Counted from the first letter of the stretch, positions 1 to 12,105 are shown. The stretch is DNA of 64,000 nucleotides from Phymorhynchus buccinoides (GCA_017654935.2 CM065711.1:34361865-34425864); one strand, 5' to 3'. The notes: generated by a model from the letters alone, not told the origin. A program made the numbers and translations.

Positions 1-48
1 ACACACACACTCTCTCTCTCTGTGTCTTCTTCCTTCTTCTTCTTCGAT
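1..48. repeat. AC/CT/TTC microsatellite
   Basis: Runs of AC, then CT, then TTC/CTT units open the window. Simple-sequence DNA with no gene signal. Confidence 0.9.
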
Positions 49-389
49 CGCTCAGTTTCCCGTCAATTATGAGCGCAGATGTGTCACGCTGCCGTTTGTG
101 CGCCTAGCCGTGTGCGCCTAACTAGAAATAGGCCCAGCAAGTCCGACTTCGGCTGGAAGAAATGTTTTTGAAAGTGCTTTCTTGAAAAAAGGGCAGGAGA
201 ATGGTCCAAAAGATAGTAGATGACAGAAAGCAAAGGGAAAAGGCAGAGTCAAAGAGGGTGACAGATTAGAGGAAGTTTGAAGCACAGAACTTCCAGAAGG
301 TGGAGGAACTATTTATACAAAAGACCCCCAGGTATCCCCACGGGGGCTGTCTTTGTTTGAAACTTTATCTCTCACTGTCTCTATGTGTA

Positions 390-442
390 TGTATTTCTGT
401 CTGTCTGCCTGCCTGTCTGTCTGTCTCTCTCTCACTCTCTCA
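390..442. repeat. CTGT/CT microsatellite
   Basis: A run of CTGT and CCTG tetranucleotides passes into CT dinucleotides. It lies about 60 bases upstream of the acceptor of the putative exon at 507 and may lengthen its pyrimidine tract. Confidence 0.85.
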
Positions 443-506
443 TAAATCTGAAACACTTTGAGTTCATTATTGTGATCTTTTATTTTTATTTCCTTTTATT
501 TTTCAG

Positions 507-733
507 GATGACCCTGACCAGCAATAGAGCTGGCCTTGAGCAAGGTCAGAGAAAGCGAGGCCGAGAGAAACGCCAAGCTGAGCCGGGACATGTGGGAACT
601 ACAAGCCAACCAGCATGCACAGCCCGCGGGGAAGACCGGAGTCGCCAAACAGCCAGCACAAGGGGCTTCGGTCGCAGCTCAAGAAACGGGAAGCAATGAT
701 CTAGTATACACATTTGGAAACATGTGCACTTAA
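507..733 (+). CDS. Putative 3'-terminal exon, UIM-like start; gene not recognised
   Basis: A long T-rich tract ends in TTTCAG at 501-506, a strong 3' splice site. The following reading encodes an acidic start (DDPDQ), then AIELALSKVRESEAERNAKL and KLSRDMWELQANQHAQPAG, and ends in YTFGNMCT with a TAA stop at 731. An AATAAA signal follows at 837, as expected for a last exon. The acidic patch followed by A-I-x-L-A-L-S fits a ubiquitin-interacting motif, but the two parts lie in different frames, so one base seems to be missing near 525-535 (sequencing error or decay). Codon composition is richer in G+C than the surroundings. No upstream exon is in the window. I do not recognise the gene; the UIM reading is tentative. 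Confidence 0.38.
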
Positions 734-750
734 TATGCGCACAACTAAAG

Positions 751-769
751 GGGGGGGGGGGGGGGGGGG
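751..769. repeat. poly-G run
   Basis: Nineteen consecutive G residues just after the putative stop codon, inside the presumed 3' UTR. Potential G-quadruplex former or homopolymer artefact. Confidence 0.9.
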
Positions 770-836
770 GAAGGGGGGAAGCATTTGAGTAAATAATTGA
801 TTCATATGTGGGATGATTATCATAATTATATAAAGT

Positions 837-842
837 AATAAA
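837..842 (+). terminator. polyadenylation signal AATAAA
   Basis: Canonical AATAAA about 105 bases after the TAA of the putative terminal exon. Supports, but does not prove, that the exon at 507 is the last of its transcript. Confidence 0.45.
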
Positions 843-919
843 CACATATAATAACTCAAATAACCGTAAAAATGTTAATAAATGTTCTTGTTTTTAACGC
901 TTACGGTAATGTTGATCGC

Positions 920-1045
920 AAGAGGGAGGGGTTTTATAAGGGAGGTAATTTTAACATTTACAAAGAGCAATGTCTCAGCGAAGCAGGTCTTAATTGGGAG
1001 GGAGTCTTATAATGGGAGGTCTTATAAGGGAGGTTCCACTACATA
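920..1045 (+). repeat. Dispersed repeat family B, copy 1
   Basis: Contains the strings ataagggaggtaatttta, gtcttaattgggagggagt and gtcttataatgggaggtc, all of which recur in the same order at about 13983-14165. Non-coding, AT-rich with GGGAGG blocks; a short non-autonomous element is likely, but I cannot assign it to a class. Confidence 0.7.
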
Positions 1046-1394
1046 GTGTTAAAATGTAGTCCATGGTGATGTCTCAGTTTGGACTATAAAATAAAAGAAG
1101 TATGTAATGATATTCCAAAAGTCGGATCATTTAGTTCTTAGATGATTGTGAATAGCAAGTTCATTTGTTGGGATTTGTTGGCTTTTTGTGTTGTTGCTGA
1201 GCTAGTGACTTGTGTAGGATTTACATATATATGCACTCACAATTAAATGTGTTAAAAGGTAGATGATGTTTGTTGTTGGGTTGTTGTTGTTTTTCTCCCT
1301 AAAATAGTGTTTTTTCTTCCTAATTGCAGGGTAAAAGGTTGTATCTACAATAGGGGTAAACAAAGTTGATCCAGAAGGAGGATTTAATCGTTCT

Positions 1395-1396
<2 letters not shown>

Positions 1397-1434
<38 letters not shown>

Positions 1435-1700
1435 ATATACACACATGCATGCATTTACACAAGCGTTCATGCTCACACATGCGCACACGCACGCACACAT
1501 ACTTATGGACGCATTCGCATATGCACAAGTGTGCATGCTCACACATAATGTGTACACGGGCACACAAACGCGCGCACTACACACACGCACACGCACACGC
1601 ACACGCACACACACACACACACACACCACACACACACACACATTTGCACAATTCTTTTTCAGTTTATTACTTTTTCTTTTCGCAATAACTTGTCTTCTAC
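1397..1700. repeat. CA/CACG microsatellite cluster
   Basis: Long (CA)n tracts at 1397-1436 and 1570-1645 joined by degenerate CA/TGCA sequence. Apparent open readings here are products of the repeat. Confidence 0.95.
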
Positions 1701-1805
1701 ACACACAAAACAACTGTAAAATGCACAGTGATATCACTTAACAATATCAAAGATACAACAGATAAAACAAAAAGTACACCTATTCTACTCAATTTGGACC
1801 TCTAC

Positions 1806-1993
1806 TAGGGTAAGACGGTGTAAAAAGCGCATGGGCGGGTAAGCAAATTTCAGTCACATTTTTGCCCATGAAACGAGTGTTAATGTTTAGCATTCGTCTC
1901 ATGGGCAAATTTTGACTGAAATTTGCTTCATTTCATGAGATAATTGGCATGGGCTTCTTACCCGCCCATGGGCTTTTTATCCCGTCTTCACCT
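1806..1993. mobile_element. Foldback/MITE-like element with ~75-nt arms
   Basis: The left arm begins GGTAAGACGGTGTAAAAAGC, continues with ATGGGCGGGTAAGCAAATTT and ends near GCCCATGAAACGAGTG. The right end carries the reverse complement: CATTCGTCTCATGGGC, GCAAATTT-type sequence, TTACCCGCCCATGGGC and TTTTTATCCCGTCTTCACC. The two arms pair for most of the element. CTACT occurs on both outer sides and could be a 5-bp target duplication. No coding capacity. This is the structure of a MITE or foldback element; superfamily unresolved. Confidence 0.7.
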
Positions 1994-2262
1994 ACTCTTC
2001 AAAATTGAAAATAATGCTCTAATTACTCATTTTCAGTGAACATTATTTGATGGTTTAATGAATAAAACTACTCATTTCACACCAAAGCTACTCATTTCAG
2101 CTATCCAGACTACTCAAGACTTGTGCAGGGGGGGGGGGGGTAAAAACAGGTCTGTAATTTATAGTTTCAAAACACACCACGGCACAGTTTTAAATGCAGG
2201 GCTGTGGGCCTTTGAAAAACGTTGAAGTCATGGAATAGCTTAAGTTACCAGCAAAGAACTCT

Positions 2263-2545
2263 AGAAGGGTAAAATGGACTACTTAAGCAAGAGTACGATG
2301 GGGACGGCGAGCCGGGCTGATATAGTTTTCGTTAGTGGGGTAGTTATACACCATTCTCAGTGGCGGGCTATCTAAAGACTCAGATTGGGATTTTAACGGA
2401 GAATTCAACTGGCCTCTCGACGTGTTTTTTACGCCTAAATGTGTCCACGTTTTAAAAGGGACCTAACGAGTGTTTCTGTCCTCACTACTCCATATAGGGA
2501 AAGGAGACCGGATGCTAGTCTTTTCTTTTCAGTGTCTTTGATTAC
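2263..2545 (+). repeat. Dispersed repeat family C, copy 1 (+)
   Basis: Shares ordered blocks with 33835-34105 (+) and, inverted, with 17070-17275 and 18085-18310: agggtaaaatggactac, gccgggctgatatagtt, gagaattcaactggcc, cgacgtg, tttaaaagggac, gtgtttctgtcctcactact and gagaccggatgct. About 270 bp, non-coding; probably a SINE or short DNA element. Confidence 0.75.
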
Positions 2546-2779
2546 AGTCCCTTTAATAATAGCAAGCACCATAGGCGAAATATATTCGCCCAAGACATAG
2601 CTCTAAACTCCCACCAAATGCAAAGAAATCCACTGCCAAGTACCCTGTCATGTGCTCGTTCATTTTTTAGAGCTTATTGTCACTGTTTCCTCTGCCCGTT
2701 AAGACCCACCAGATCAAGTGTCAACAATCCACAAAGACTTCACGGGCTTTTCCTTCTTATAGCTGGTAAGAAACCTAGT

Positions 2780-3185
2780 TGTTTAGATCAGGTTTGACTC
2801 CCATATACAATTGTCTGCTCAGCCAGCACTTTGGTTGAACAACAGTCTGATGGCCGATGGTACAAAGGACTGGTGGAAGCGGCAGGTCCTTGTTGACAGG
2901 CTCCTCAACCTCTCTGAAGTCCCGCGGGTCGCTCTCTGGGCCGTCAGCACCCTGTGCAGTGGGTGGGATGGTTCGACAAGGATGGCCCGGGATCCGCTTG
3001 ACTTGCGTTCCTCCTCTTCCCCTGTCGGGGTTCTTGTTGCTGGGCCTGCAGGTCATTCACTGGACGCCCTGGCGAAGATAACCAAAACCACCAACGGGAC
3101 ACGGCGAAATTATTCATAAGGAGATAGTGGTGAATCTTATCAAAGGCCTTTTCAAAATCCATGACTAGGACGTTGGTCCTTCCAC
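2780..3185 (-). pseudogene. Reverse-transcriptase remnant of a LINE
   Basis: On the minus strand 3185-3100 reads LVMDFEKAFDKIHHYLLMNN. This matches the reverse-transcriptase block with the catalytic Asp (V-x-D-F-x-K-A-F-D-x-x-x-H-x-x-L) of CR1/Jockey-type non-LTR elements. The following sequence soon loses that frame. Nearer 2850-2790 another frame gives SFVPSAIRL, which resembles the end of such ORFs. The catalytic YADD block and most of the RT are missing, so this is an internally deleted relic. Element class beyond 'non-LTR retrotransposon' is uncertain. Confidence 0.5.
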
Positions 3186-3249
3186 ATATAAAAAAGCGAC
3201 AAAAATGTGCTTGATAGTGGTGGTGAGAAATCTGGGTCACCCACCCCTC

Positions 3250-3455
3250 ACTCACACACACACACACACACAAAACACAACACACACCCACCCACACACC
3301 ACAACTCTCACACACACGCATACACACACACGCATACACACAAACACAAAGGTCGAGAGGGTAATACAGTCATAATTGTAAGACAAACAGTAATTAATTA
3401 TCTGTGTGGTGCGTGCTTGCGTGCGCGCGCCGCGTGCGTGTGTGTGTGTGTGTCA
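3250..3455. repeat. CA and GT microsatellites
   Basis: (CA)n with CCCACA variants at 3253-3350 and a GCGCGC/GTGTGT tract at 3418-3453. Confidence 0.95.
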
Positions 3456-3559
3456 CTGACTGAGTCAGTTGTGTCTGACAATGACTTTCCCATAGCACAT
3501 AAAGCGACTGCTATTCTACTGCTACAGGGCTGGACTGAAATTTGTTTTCAGTGGTGGTA

Positions 3560-5260
3560 GGTGATAGAAGCCGTGAAGCAGTGACAGACACCTAGGCATT
3601 TATAAAATAAGTAAAAAGAGGACCTAGAATACTACCATGAGGAACACTACTGCTAACATGTGCAACCTACAGACTGATTTCACATATTTACCATTACAAT
3701 ATTGAGTTCTGTTACTTGAAAAATCTTCTATCCATTTAAGTAAATTGTTGTGGATTCCATAACCATGTAGGCCTAATTTAATGTTATGTTGTAGGCCTAC
3801 TTACAACAGTTGTGTTGTAATGGAAAGAGTGACCCGTGTTTCTTTGGGCTTAAAAAGCTGATTAAGTCCTTTTAAAACATTTTTTTATTATTTATTTTAT
3901 TTTATTGGGTTTTTTTAAATGAATAGATCTAGTGCAGGCCAAACAATGTTTTAGCGTGTACTATTTGACTTCTGAGTACTAGGTGCACTATCCCAGGTTG
4001 TTGGGGTGATGGCTTATGTACACTTTCTTATTTCAAGCACTGGGAGAGGGGTGGAAGTAAAGTACATTTTCTTACTACACATTTCATAATTTGCACACCA
4101 TTTCAAAGCCCCAGAAGAAATATCAGTATGCAGTACACTTTATTGTTACAAACTTGCTGTTTGTATACCCTTTGAAAATCCAAAATAAACCACTTTTTTA
4201 AAAACAAAAGCGTGACTAGCAAATTTCTCCTTTACATCCTGCAGTCCTTAATATTACAGGCACATGGGAGGGAACATGAGAATCAGTGAATAATTTACAT
4301 CATTGGTAGTGCAACATACTAGGAATGAGATTGAATCATGCACATTATTTTTAAATTGTGTCTGAAATTGAGAGGATGTGGGGATAGTGTTGTGATAGTT
4401 AAAACTAAGGTGGTGTATGTCTTTCTTTGTTGTGTCAGTTGTATTTGTATCTTAATGCTGATGTATTAAAGGAATACGGGACCTGTACCATGTGCATTTA
4501 ACATTTTTTGAATCACAAATCATACCAACCCCGAAAGTCTCAAAAACGCTTTCGTATATAAGACCATCCCCCCTTCACCGCCCTTCCTCCACTCTTCTTT
4601 TTCACATTGAAGAGTGTTTTACTAGGCAAACGTGCTTTGAATTAAGGGCAAACATGTACCGCCGAGTATGTAATTTTTTGGGGCGTGGTATTCATTCACA
4701 ATAGCAGGCAAAATGTATTTACTAATACCAAAAACGTTTTGATGTAACAAAATGTCACGCTCCCCCTTTGGCATGCTGAACCGGATGTACTAAAACTATC
4801 CTGGGAAAGCACTGATTTTAAGAATGAGAGGAGAGAGAGCAACCATCACCATTAAGCTAAGTGACCCAAGCCATCAGGTCCCGATCAGCGGACACCCGAA
4901 CGAGAAACATAATCGACAGGAACCGCCTACGCTATGAATAAAAAGTTATGTTTTTTGGCTTTTTCGCATGTCAAGACCAGGATATTAATATGACTTGCTC
5001 AGTTGAGCAGTGTTTGTGAATCGAACAATAATCCACACTGAGCCAAAAAAATAAGAAGATGTTCAAGATTCGTGAGGTCATAGTGATGAGAACACACAGT
5101 AGAAGTAAACTTGTGTAAAAGTAGAGATGATTAATTAAAAAAAATCAGAGACAAAATTCTGTGAGTCAGAGATTCAGTGCGAGATCTGCAAACTGCACGC
5201 ACATCTTTGGTTGTTCCTTGCCCATTACTTGTCGTCAACTAAACATTCAGCCCCATCGGC
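3560..5260. other. Non-coding stretch, no feature recognised
   Basis: AT-rich single-copy-looking sequence without convincing splice-bounded coding segments, tandem structure or RNA gene. Poly-T/TTTA tracts occur near 3880-3920. Confidence 0.5.
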
Positions 5261-5864
5261 TCGGAATTGAGTAGATCACTTTTCGCGACTCCGCGTGCTA
5301 GAGATAAACGCGCATTCACTGTTGGCAAGCCGGCTTCGCATAAACGGCCAATTCAAATGGTGACATACCTTGCCATGCACGTGTGGCGTGTGTGTGTGTG
5401 GTGTGTGTATGTATGTGTGGTGTGTGCGTGCCTGCGTGAAATGGATTCACCGGCATTGGGGTGTTACCAGGCTGGTGTATCTTTCCTTTTACAACTTGTT
5501 TCGAGCACAAGGGCAGAATTACCGTGTATAAGCCCACCCCTCTTTTTGGGGCCTCAACTGTGCAAAGGATGGTGGTGGTGGGGGCTTAAACTCGGTAATT
5601 TTACGGTATTCGAACGTCCATTTTCTCCACCGGATATATATTTTTTATCAAAGTCTTTTTTAAAGAGGCACTTTTGGCCGATAAAATCATAAATCCGTCG
5701 ATTTCCGGCAAAAGTCCGACTTAAGCAGGTGTCGACTTAAAAGTATTAAGCTGTAGTAAGTAGGCCTATATTGCTTTTGGTGACAGAGATTTTCCCTCTT
5801 ATAGCTGGTCATAAATCTTATTTTGACCAAGTGTTGCTCCCAAAACAAATTGCCTCTTGCACGA

Positions 5865-6935
5865 AAACGAGGCGTCACTTTAAAGAGCAGCCTCGATCGT
5901 ATACAAAGGAAGTCACGAAAACGAGGCATCACTTTTAAAGAGCAGCATAAGACCTCGACGAAAGATACGCAGATGGAGTCGACGAAAACGAGGAGCTATC
6001 ACTTAAAGAGCCTTCGAGTCGCGGATCGTTTATGAGGTAATGTCATGAATAACTTTGCATTCTTTTTGTCGATCACTTTAAAAGAGCTAGCCTCGGATAT
6101 CAGTTGATGAGGATAGATCAACATGAGAAACGAGGCATCACTTTAAAAGAGCGAGCGAAGATCTGCGATTACGAGGACCCAGTCCCGCGGAAAACAATGA
6201 ATAAGCATTCACGTTATGAAGAGGCATAGGCTCGATTAGTTATGACGACGGGACAGGAAAATAATGCAAAATTGGTTTCGACCCACCCTTAACCATTTTC
6301 CACCGCCAATCTTGAGTCTACGCGAACGAGCATCACTATTAAAGTAAGCAAGCCATCGATCGTTTACCATGCAAATGGTGGTAAAGTCACGACAAACGAA
6401 GTCACTAAAAGGCAAGCACTCTTAAAGTCAGCAATTAAAGCCTCGATAGGTACTACCGGGCTAGTCACGAAAACGAGGCATCACTTAAAGAGCATGCCTC
6501 GATCACATACGAAGGGAAGTCACAAAACGAGGCTCTTTAAAGAGCAGCCTCGATCGTATACGAAGGACGTCACAACCCAGGCATCACTTTAAAGAGCAGC
6601 CTCGAATCGAATACAGGGAAGTCACTAAAACGAGGCATCACTTTAAAGAGCAGCCTCAGATCGTTTATGAGTGGAAGTTCAGAACGATGGGGCAAAAAAA
6701 AAATCACTTTAAAGAGCAGCCTCGATAGTAATACGAGGGAAGTCACGCAACGATTCATCACTTTAAAGAGCAGCCTCGATCACATACGAGGGAGTCCCGA
6801 AAACGAGCCTCCTTTAAGAGCATCCTCGATAGTATACGAGGGAAGTCACGAAAACGATAGTATACAGGGAAGTCCGAAAAACGAGGCATCACTTTAAAGA
6901 GCAGCCTCGATCGTAATACCTAGGGAAGTCTGAAT
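5865..6935. repeat. Satellite array, ~50-bp unit (ACGAGGCATCACTTTAAAGAG)
   Basis: About twenty degenerate repeats around the core ACGAGGCATCACTTTAAAGA, GCAGCCTCGATCGTATACGA and GGGAAGTCACG. Each unit contains an inverted repeat (CCTCG near CGAGG) and the palindrome CTTTAAAG. Units differ mostly by one- or two-base indels. The left third is more diverged than the right. No coding potential. Confidence 0.85.
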
Positions 6936-7125
6936 GTGGGCTATGCAACCCAACAAAACAAGGACTTAATCCAGCCGGCTCTGTGGGTCTTTGGAATATG
7001 TTCCATTAAATTGTTCTGGACTTGTGTCGGCTGAGGACCAGCAGTTTGTTCCCTGTGAATGTCCCCAGTCCTGTTCCTATCATTCTCCACAGGTAAGTCT
7101 TCCGGGTGTTTTCGTTTTGTGGGTC

Positions 7126-7330
7126 TTTGTGATGTTTGTGGTCTGTTGTGATGTTGAGGTCTGTTGTCATGTTGAGGTCTGTTGTCATGTTGATGTCTGT
7201 TTGGATGTTGAGGTCTGTTTGTTATTTTGATGTCTGTTGTCATGTTGATGTCCTGTTGTGCTGTTGAGGTCTGTTTGTGATGTTGATGTCTGTTGTGATG
7301 TTAGGTCTGTTTTCATGTTAAGGAACGGTT
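7126..7330. repeat. Minisatellite, ~18-bp unit (GATGTTGAGGTCTGTTGT)
   Basis: Roughly ten copies of a GTCTGTTGT-[CG]ATGTTGA unit. The open reading through the region is an effect of the repeat. Confidence 0.85.
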
Positions 7331-7965
7331 TCCGGGTTCACCCATCATCTGCGTCCTTGTTGTTGTTGTTGTCTTTGTTTCTCCTGTTGTTTGAGGTTTG
7401 TCTGCTCACATCTTTGTCGTCTTCGCTGAAGTGATGAAGATGTTTGAAGAGTTTTCTCCGTGTTCCATCTTTCTCGGATGCCTTGTCTGTTTTCTTTGCA
7501 GAAGTTGGGGGTGAGTTTTGTTTCTTCAGTTTCTGGTTCTTCTGGCTTCATCTGAGCGCCATCCACTTTCATGTCCAGTGGACTGCTACCCTTGTCATGT
7601 GGGCCTGGGAGTTGACACAGTTAATATCTGAAAGAGTCACGGGGTTTTTCTATTTCTGTCAATGTTTTGCGGACGCTTCCTGCAGTTCATTGGTTTTTTT
7701 TGTGATTTTTGATGTGTTGGCAATGTTGTTTTTTAGCACCACAGCAGTTGATGTGACCAACTTTCATCTGTTCAGCAGTTTAGTAGTCCCACTATTGCGG
7801 TCCCTGACATCACAACTAGAACTATACAGGCTGGAACTCTTCTTGTTTCGGATTTGGATTCTGGAATTGCTTCCACACAAGGTACTCTTTCCCATAGAAA
7901 GCCTGTCAGGCGTACGCTTTGTGTTTTCTGAAGCATCGATCTCACTGCTTTCCGTACATTTTGTC

Positions 7966-8465
7966 NNNNNNNNNNNNNNNNNNNNNNNNNNNNNNNNNNN
8001 NNNNNNNNNNNNNNNNNNNNNNNNNNNNNNNNNNNNNNNNNNNNNNNNNNNNNNNNNNNNNNNNNNNNNNNNNNNNNNNNNNNNNNNNNNNNNNNNNNNN
8101 NNNNNNNNNNNNNNNNNNNNNNNNNNNNNNNNNNNNNNNNNNNNNNNNNNNNNNNNNNNNNNNNNNNNNNNNNNNNNNNNNNNNNNNNNNNNNNNNNNNN
8201 NNNNNNNNNNNNNNNNNNNNNNNNNNNNNNNNNNNNNNNNNNNNNNNNNNNNNNNNNNNNNNNNNNNNNNNNNNNNNNNNNNNNNNNNNNNNNNNNNNNN
8301 NNNNNNNNNNNNNNNNNNNNNNNNNNNNNNNNNNNNNNNNNNNNNNNNNNNNNNNNNNNNNNNNNNNNNNNNNNNNNNNNNNNNNNNNNNNNNNNNNNNN
8401 NNNNNNNNNNNNNNNNNNNNNNNNNNNNNNNNNNNNNNNNNNNNNNNNNNNNNNNNNNNNNNNNN
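7966..8465. other. Assembly gap, exactly 500 N
   Basis: 500 undetermined bases. The round length shows a placeholder; the real distance is unknown. Confidence 0.98.
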
Positions 8466-8560
8466 GTGTGACGTCGGAGTATTTCCCATCTCTCGGGAAC
8501 TGGGATCGATTCCCGGTGCGACCATGGTTGGGAGTCTGGGTTAATTAGAACTCCTACACG
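8466..8560. repeat. Dispersed repeat family E, copy 1 (tRNA-like)
   Basis: Contains cccatctctcgggaactggg followed by ATCGATTCCCGG, which resembles a T-arm/box B. Nearly the same block recurs at 15447-15545. Likely the head of a tRNA-derived SINE, cut on the left by the gap. Confidence 0.55.
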
Positions 8561-8564
8561 AATA

Positions 8565-9580
8565 ATAGTTGGTTTTGAAAAAATATAAGATGCTTCCCTC
8601 CTCAACTCTACTGCTTTCCTTACCTGCACTGAATCAAATACCCTTTCTTGCTTTTACATAATTTCGGGTTATAAGGGCGATCTTTTTGATCAATTTCAAC
8701 TAGCGCCTAAAAACGAGGCGCTCTAGAAGTGAACAAAATCGTGAGAAGAGAGGTAACGATTGCCCGTGCTCAGTAAAGCTCTACTGCGAGTAAGACATCG
8801 ACCGTGGTCACGAGCGCCGATACAAGAATACTCACGACTAAAATGCTTAAAAATCCTATACGTCTGAGATACATCCAACCGGATGCCATAACACTTCATT
8901 GGATGTCAAAAGCATCATTGTAGAGCTTAAAAGCATAAAATCACAGTTTTCGCGAAGAATGGTCAAAACACATCAACAGGAAGCAGAACAAACGGAAGTT
9001 CGATTATTGAAAGGGAGCAACTCTCGTTTATGACAGCAGTAATGGCAGTCAGAAAGGTTACAGGACGCGTACGGCTTCAACGTTTGATTCTTTGTGAGGT
9101 GTTGCATCGCCTATAAACGAGGCGCTTTTTGATGTAATTGTTTCAGTATTTTTCTGAAAATTACCCTATTCGCTATACATAGCAGCGGGGGGGGGGGTGG
9201 GGGGGGGCACAAGATCCGAAACATACGGTACCTTGCTAAATCTAACAGTCATGGTGTAAACAATATAACATGTCTGCTATTTCCTTACACAGCTTCAATT
9301 GTTCTTCCCCCAAGAGTTTATAACAGCAAATCAAAAGTTGCGTTAAGTCAAAACCAAACAATTGATGGTAACAAATTAAACACATTGAAAACAATATCTT
9401 AAAAAAAAAGATACAGTGTGTCAAATCACTTTCTCAAAAGTTTTGAAGCGTTATCAGCTAATCATCAAGCTTTCTATAACAAACACCCGGTGCGAATTAG
9501 TTAATGAATCTATGTCTTTTTTTTCCCGTATTGGCCCGCACCACGAAAGCGGACATTACGGTACGAACTGACCATTTGAG
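8565..9580. other. Non-coding stretch with two CGCCT...AGGCG hairpins and a poly-G run
   Basis: No gene seen. Short inverted repeats CGCCTAAAAACGAGGCG (about 8705) and CGCCTATAAACGAGGCG (about 9110) recall the CCTCG/CGAGG motif of the 5.9-6.9 kb satellite. A G-rich run lies at 9187-9207. Confidence 0.5.
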
Positions 9581-9639
9581 AGAATCATACATCAAAACTG
9601 CAGACAATTTCTTTCTACTCAGTACTGAAACAAGACAAT

Positions 9640-9915
9640 TCTTGTATCGTTCTGTTCCAAATTTAGCACTTAAAGTTAGTAGGTTGGAGCCGAGGCCATT
9701 TGAGAAAACGCTGTCTAAAGTAGCCTAGCTGAAAAAAATGCATGACATACTATTTTACAACACTTATAAGACCATCTAGAGAAACATTAAAGATTGTCCT
9801 TTATTAAATTGAAAGATAAGATGCTAGAGAACACAAAATTGCCAAAAAATGATATTTTTACTTGGACAAGTATATTGCCAGAAACTAGCCCAGCGACTTA
9901 ATGTCCCTCTCCTGG
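9640..9915 (+). repeat. Dispersed repeat family A, copy 1
   Basis: Shares ordered blocks with 20380-20660: gcacttaaagttag, gccatttgagaaaac, gtctaaag, agctgaaaaaaatgcat, cacttataagaccat and aactagcccagcgacttaatgtccct. About 275 bp, non-coding. Confidence 0.75.
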
Positions 9916-10269
9916 TGCCGGGTCAACATATATACACAAGGATATACAAGAAACATTAGGTGTCCATACAATGTTGAAATGGTAACACATCATAGATTTA
10001 ATTAACAAAGCACATTTTAATGTGTCTCTATCACGAGCGCAAAACAATGCTGTGAACATCCAGCTAGATAAGCAGATACAGGTAAGTCGAACAGAGAACA
10101 CAACTCTGAAATGATCAATTATTATTATGACACTACTATATAAAGGAACATATAAATTTCTCAAGCGTAATATGACAGTTATGTGTGTTTGTGTGTTTGT
10201 GTCAAGTCAAGTCAAAAAGGATTTATTACAATAAAGGAATAAGCTAAACAAGGTTTTTTCATCTCATTC

Positions 10270-11075
10270 ATTTTTGTATGTGTGTGGTGTGTGTGTGTGT
10301 GCTGTGTGTCTGGGGAGGTCGTGGTTGGTGTGTCTGTGTCGGGGAGTGAATGATTGTGCCTAACTATGTGTGTGTGTGTGTGGTGTGCGCGCATGTGTGT
10401 GGTGTGCGGTGCATGCATGCGGAGAGGTGTGTTTGTGTGAGTGTGTCTGTGTGTGAGGGTCTGCGTCTGTGTGCGGAATGATTGGCTCACTATGTGTGTG
10501 GTGTGTGTGCGTGTGCGCGCATGTGTGTGTGTGGTGTGCATGCATGCGGCGTGTGTTTGTATGTGTGAGTGTCTGTTGTGAGTGTGTCTGGTCTGTGTGA
10601 GTGACTGATGGCTCACTATGTGTGTGTGTGTGTGTGGCGTGTGCGCGCAGTGGTGTGTGCGTGTGGCCTGCATGCGTGCATGGGGTGTTTGTGTGAGGCT
10701 GTGTGGAGTGTGTCTGCGTCTGTGTGGTAAGATTGTCCACTATGTGTGTGGTGTGCGTGTGCGCGCATGTGTGGTTGTGCGTGGCCATGCATGCGTGCGT
10801 GGTGTGTTGTCGTGTGTGGTGTGTCTGCGTCTGTGTGAGTGAATGATTGTGCCTAACTAGTGTGTGTGTGGTGTGTGCGCGCATGGTTGTGTGTTGTGCG
10901 TGTGCATGCAGCGTGCGTGTGTGTGTTTGTGTGAGTGTTGTGTGTGAGTGTGTCGTGCTGTGTGAGGAATGATGGCCTCACTATGTGCGTGATGTTGTGT
11001 GTGTGGCGTGGTATGCATGCGTGGCGTGTGTGTGTTTGTCCGTGTGGAGTGTGCTGCGTCTGTGTGCATGAAGGC
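10270..11075. repeat. GT-rich minisatellite, ~125-bp higher-order unit
   Basis: About six copies of a long unit built from GT dinucleotides, GTGCGCGCATG, TGCATGCATGC and GTCTGCGTCTGTGTG, each unit punctuated by a (C/G)ACTATGTGTG or AACTAGTGTG block (about 10355, 10488, 10614, 10739, 10854, 10979). Long open readings on both strands are repeat products. Confidence 0.9.
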
Positions 11076-12039
11076 TTGTGCTCACCTGTGCTGGTGTTTT
11101 GTGGGGCCTCTGCGAATATGTAAAGGATTACACAATGTCCTGGCATCAAGTTTAAGACTATTCACCGCAGCAATACTTCAGCAAAAAATTCCATTAAATT
11201 ACCCTGGGTAGAGAACAAATCCATCTGTAGTATTGGGGATTCTTCTGTGACATATACAAAAAAGGTTCTACCTTACTTCCAAAACAAGAAATAGTGTAAT
11301 TTTGGATAATAGATCCCAATTGATGCCTTTTAGTGGACAAGGGTTAAATCACTGTGGTGCTAAAAATGAGACTTGGTGGTTGACGGGTAAACCACCCCTG
11401 CTTAACAACTGTTATTGCTTTATCCTCCAAATACACATTCAGGAGATTACGACGATCAGACAATCCAGTACAAACAATGAATGACACACAACACATAACT
11501 TGCACGTTACATATTTTTTTTACTATAAGGTCCACCCACCCCCACCCCACCCCCAATTTCACACAAAATTAACATTTGTTATAAGAATAAACTTAAACTT
11601 AATACACTCAGCAGGAAAAGCAGCTTACTGAAAGTAGATTTTGTACTATGTTTTCTATATTTTATTAGGTCATTATGGTCTGTGAAATGGAAAAAATCGC
11701 ATCTCAATTGTGGTAGTTTGCGAAAAAAGAATAACACCTGTCTAAAAATTAACCGCATTGACCAAACTATGATGATATGTTGTTCAAACATTTAGTCCTG
11801 CATTTGTGAAAATTACTTTTTTTTAAATTTTAGGACTTCAAAAGAACGAAGATACGAGGGACTTACGAGTTTTTTATCTATTTTCACAACCTCATTTACC
11901 CCAGATAAAAAAGTCGTTAGAGATACGAGCTTTTGCTGGAAGGTGGCTTGAAAAATTAGAGAGCTGACTATGTAATCTAACTAAAAAAAAATAAAAAATT
12001 GAGATACAAGGTTTTTGAAAATGGTCACTACAAATTATA
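11076..12039. other. Non-coding stretch, no feature recognised
   Basis: AT-rich sequence without credible exons or repeats other than a C-rich run near 11535. Confidence 0.5.
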
Positions 12040-12105
12040 AGGCGCAGGGGTACCAGTCTGGGGAAAAAAAGTATCGCCTTTAGTCCGTAAAATACGGTAA
12101 TACTT
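12040..12105. repeat. Dispersed repeat family F, copy (taaggcgca / gtccgtaaaatacggta)
   Basis: Contains ataaggcgcaggg, agtatcgcctttagtccg and TAAAATACGGTA. Related copies lie at 24440-24505, 31040-31110, 41440-41612 and 53268-53330. Confidence 0.6.

Noticed and set aside
1366..1741. His/Thr-rich open readings over CA repeats (also 10212-11149, 3207-3560, 55054-55448)
   Set aside because: Products of CA/GT microsatellites, open on several frames of both strands.
7444..8629. Long ORFs spanning N gaps (also at 27936-28657 and 53552-54166)
   Set aside because: The open length comes from undetermined bases. Only the minus-strand frame right of 54114 shows real coding.
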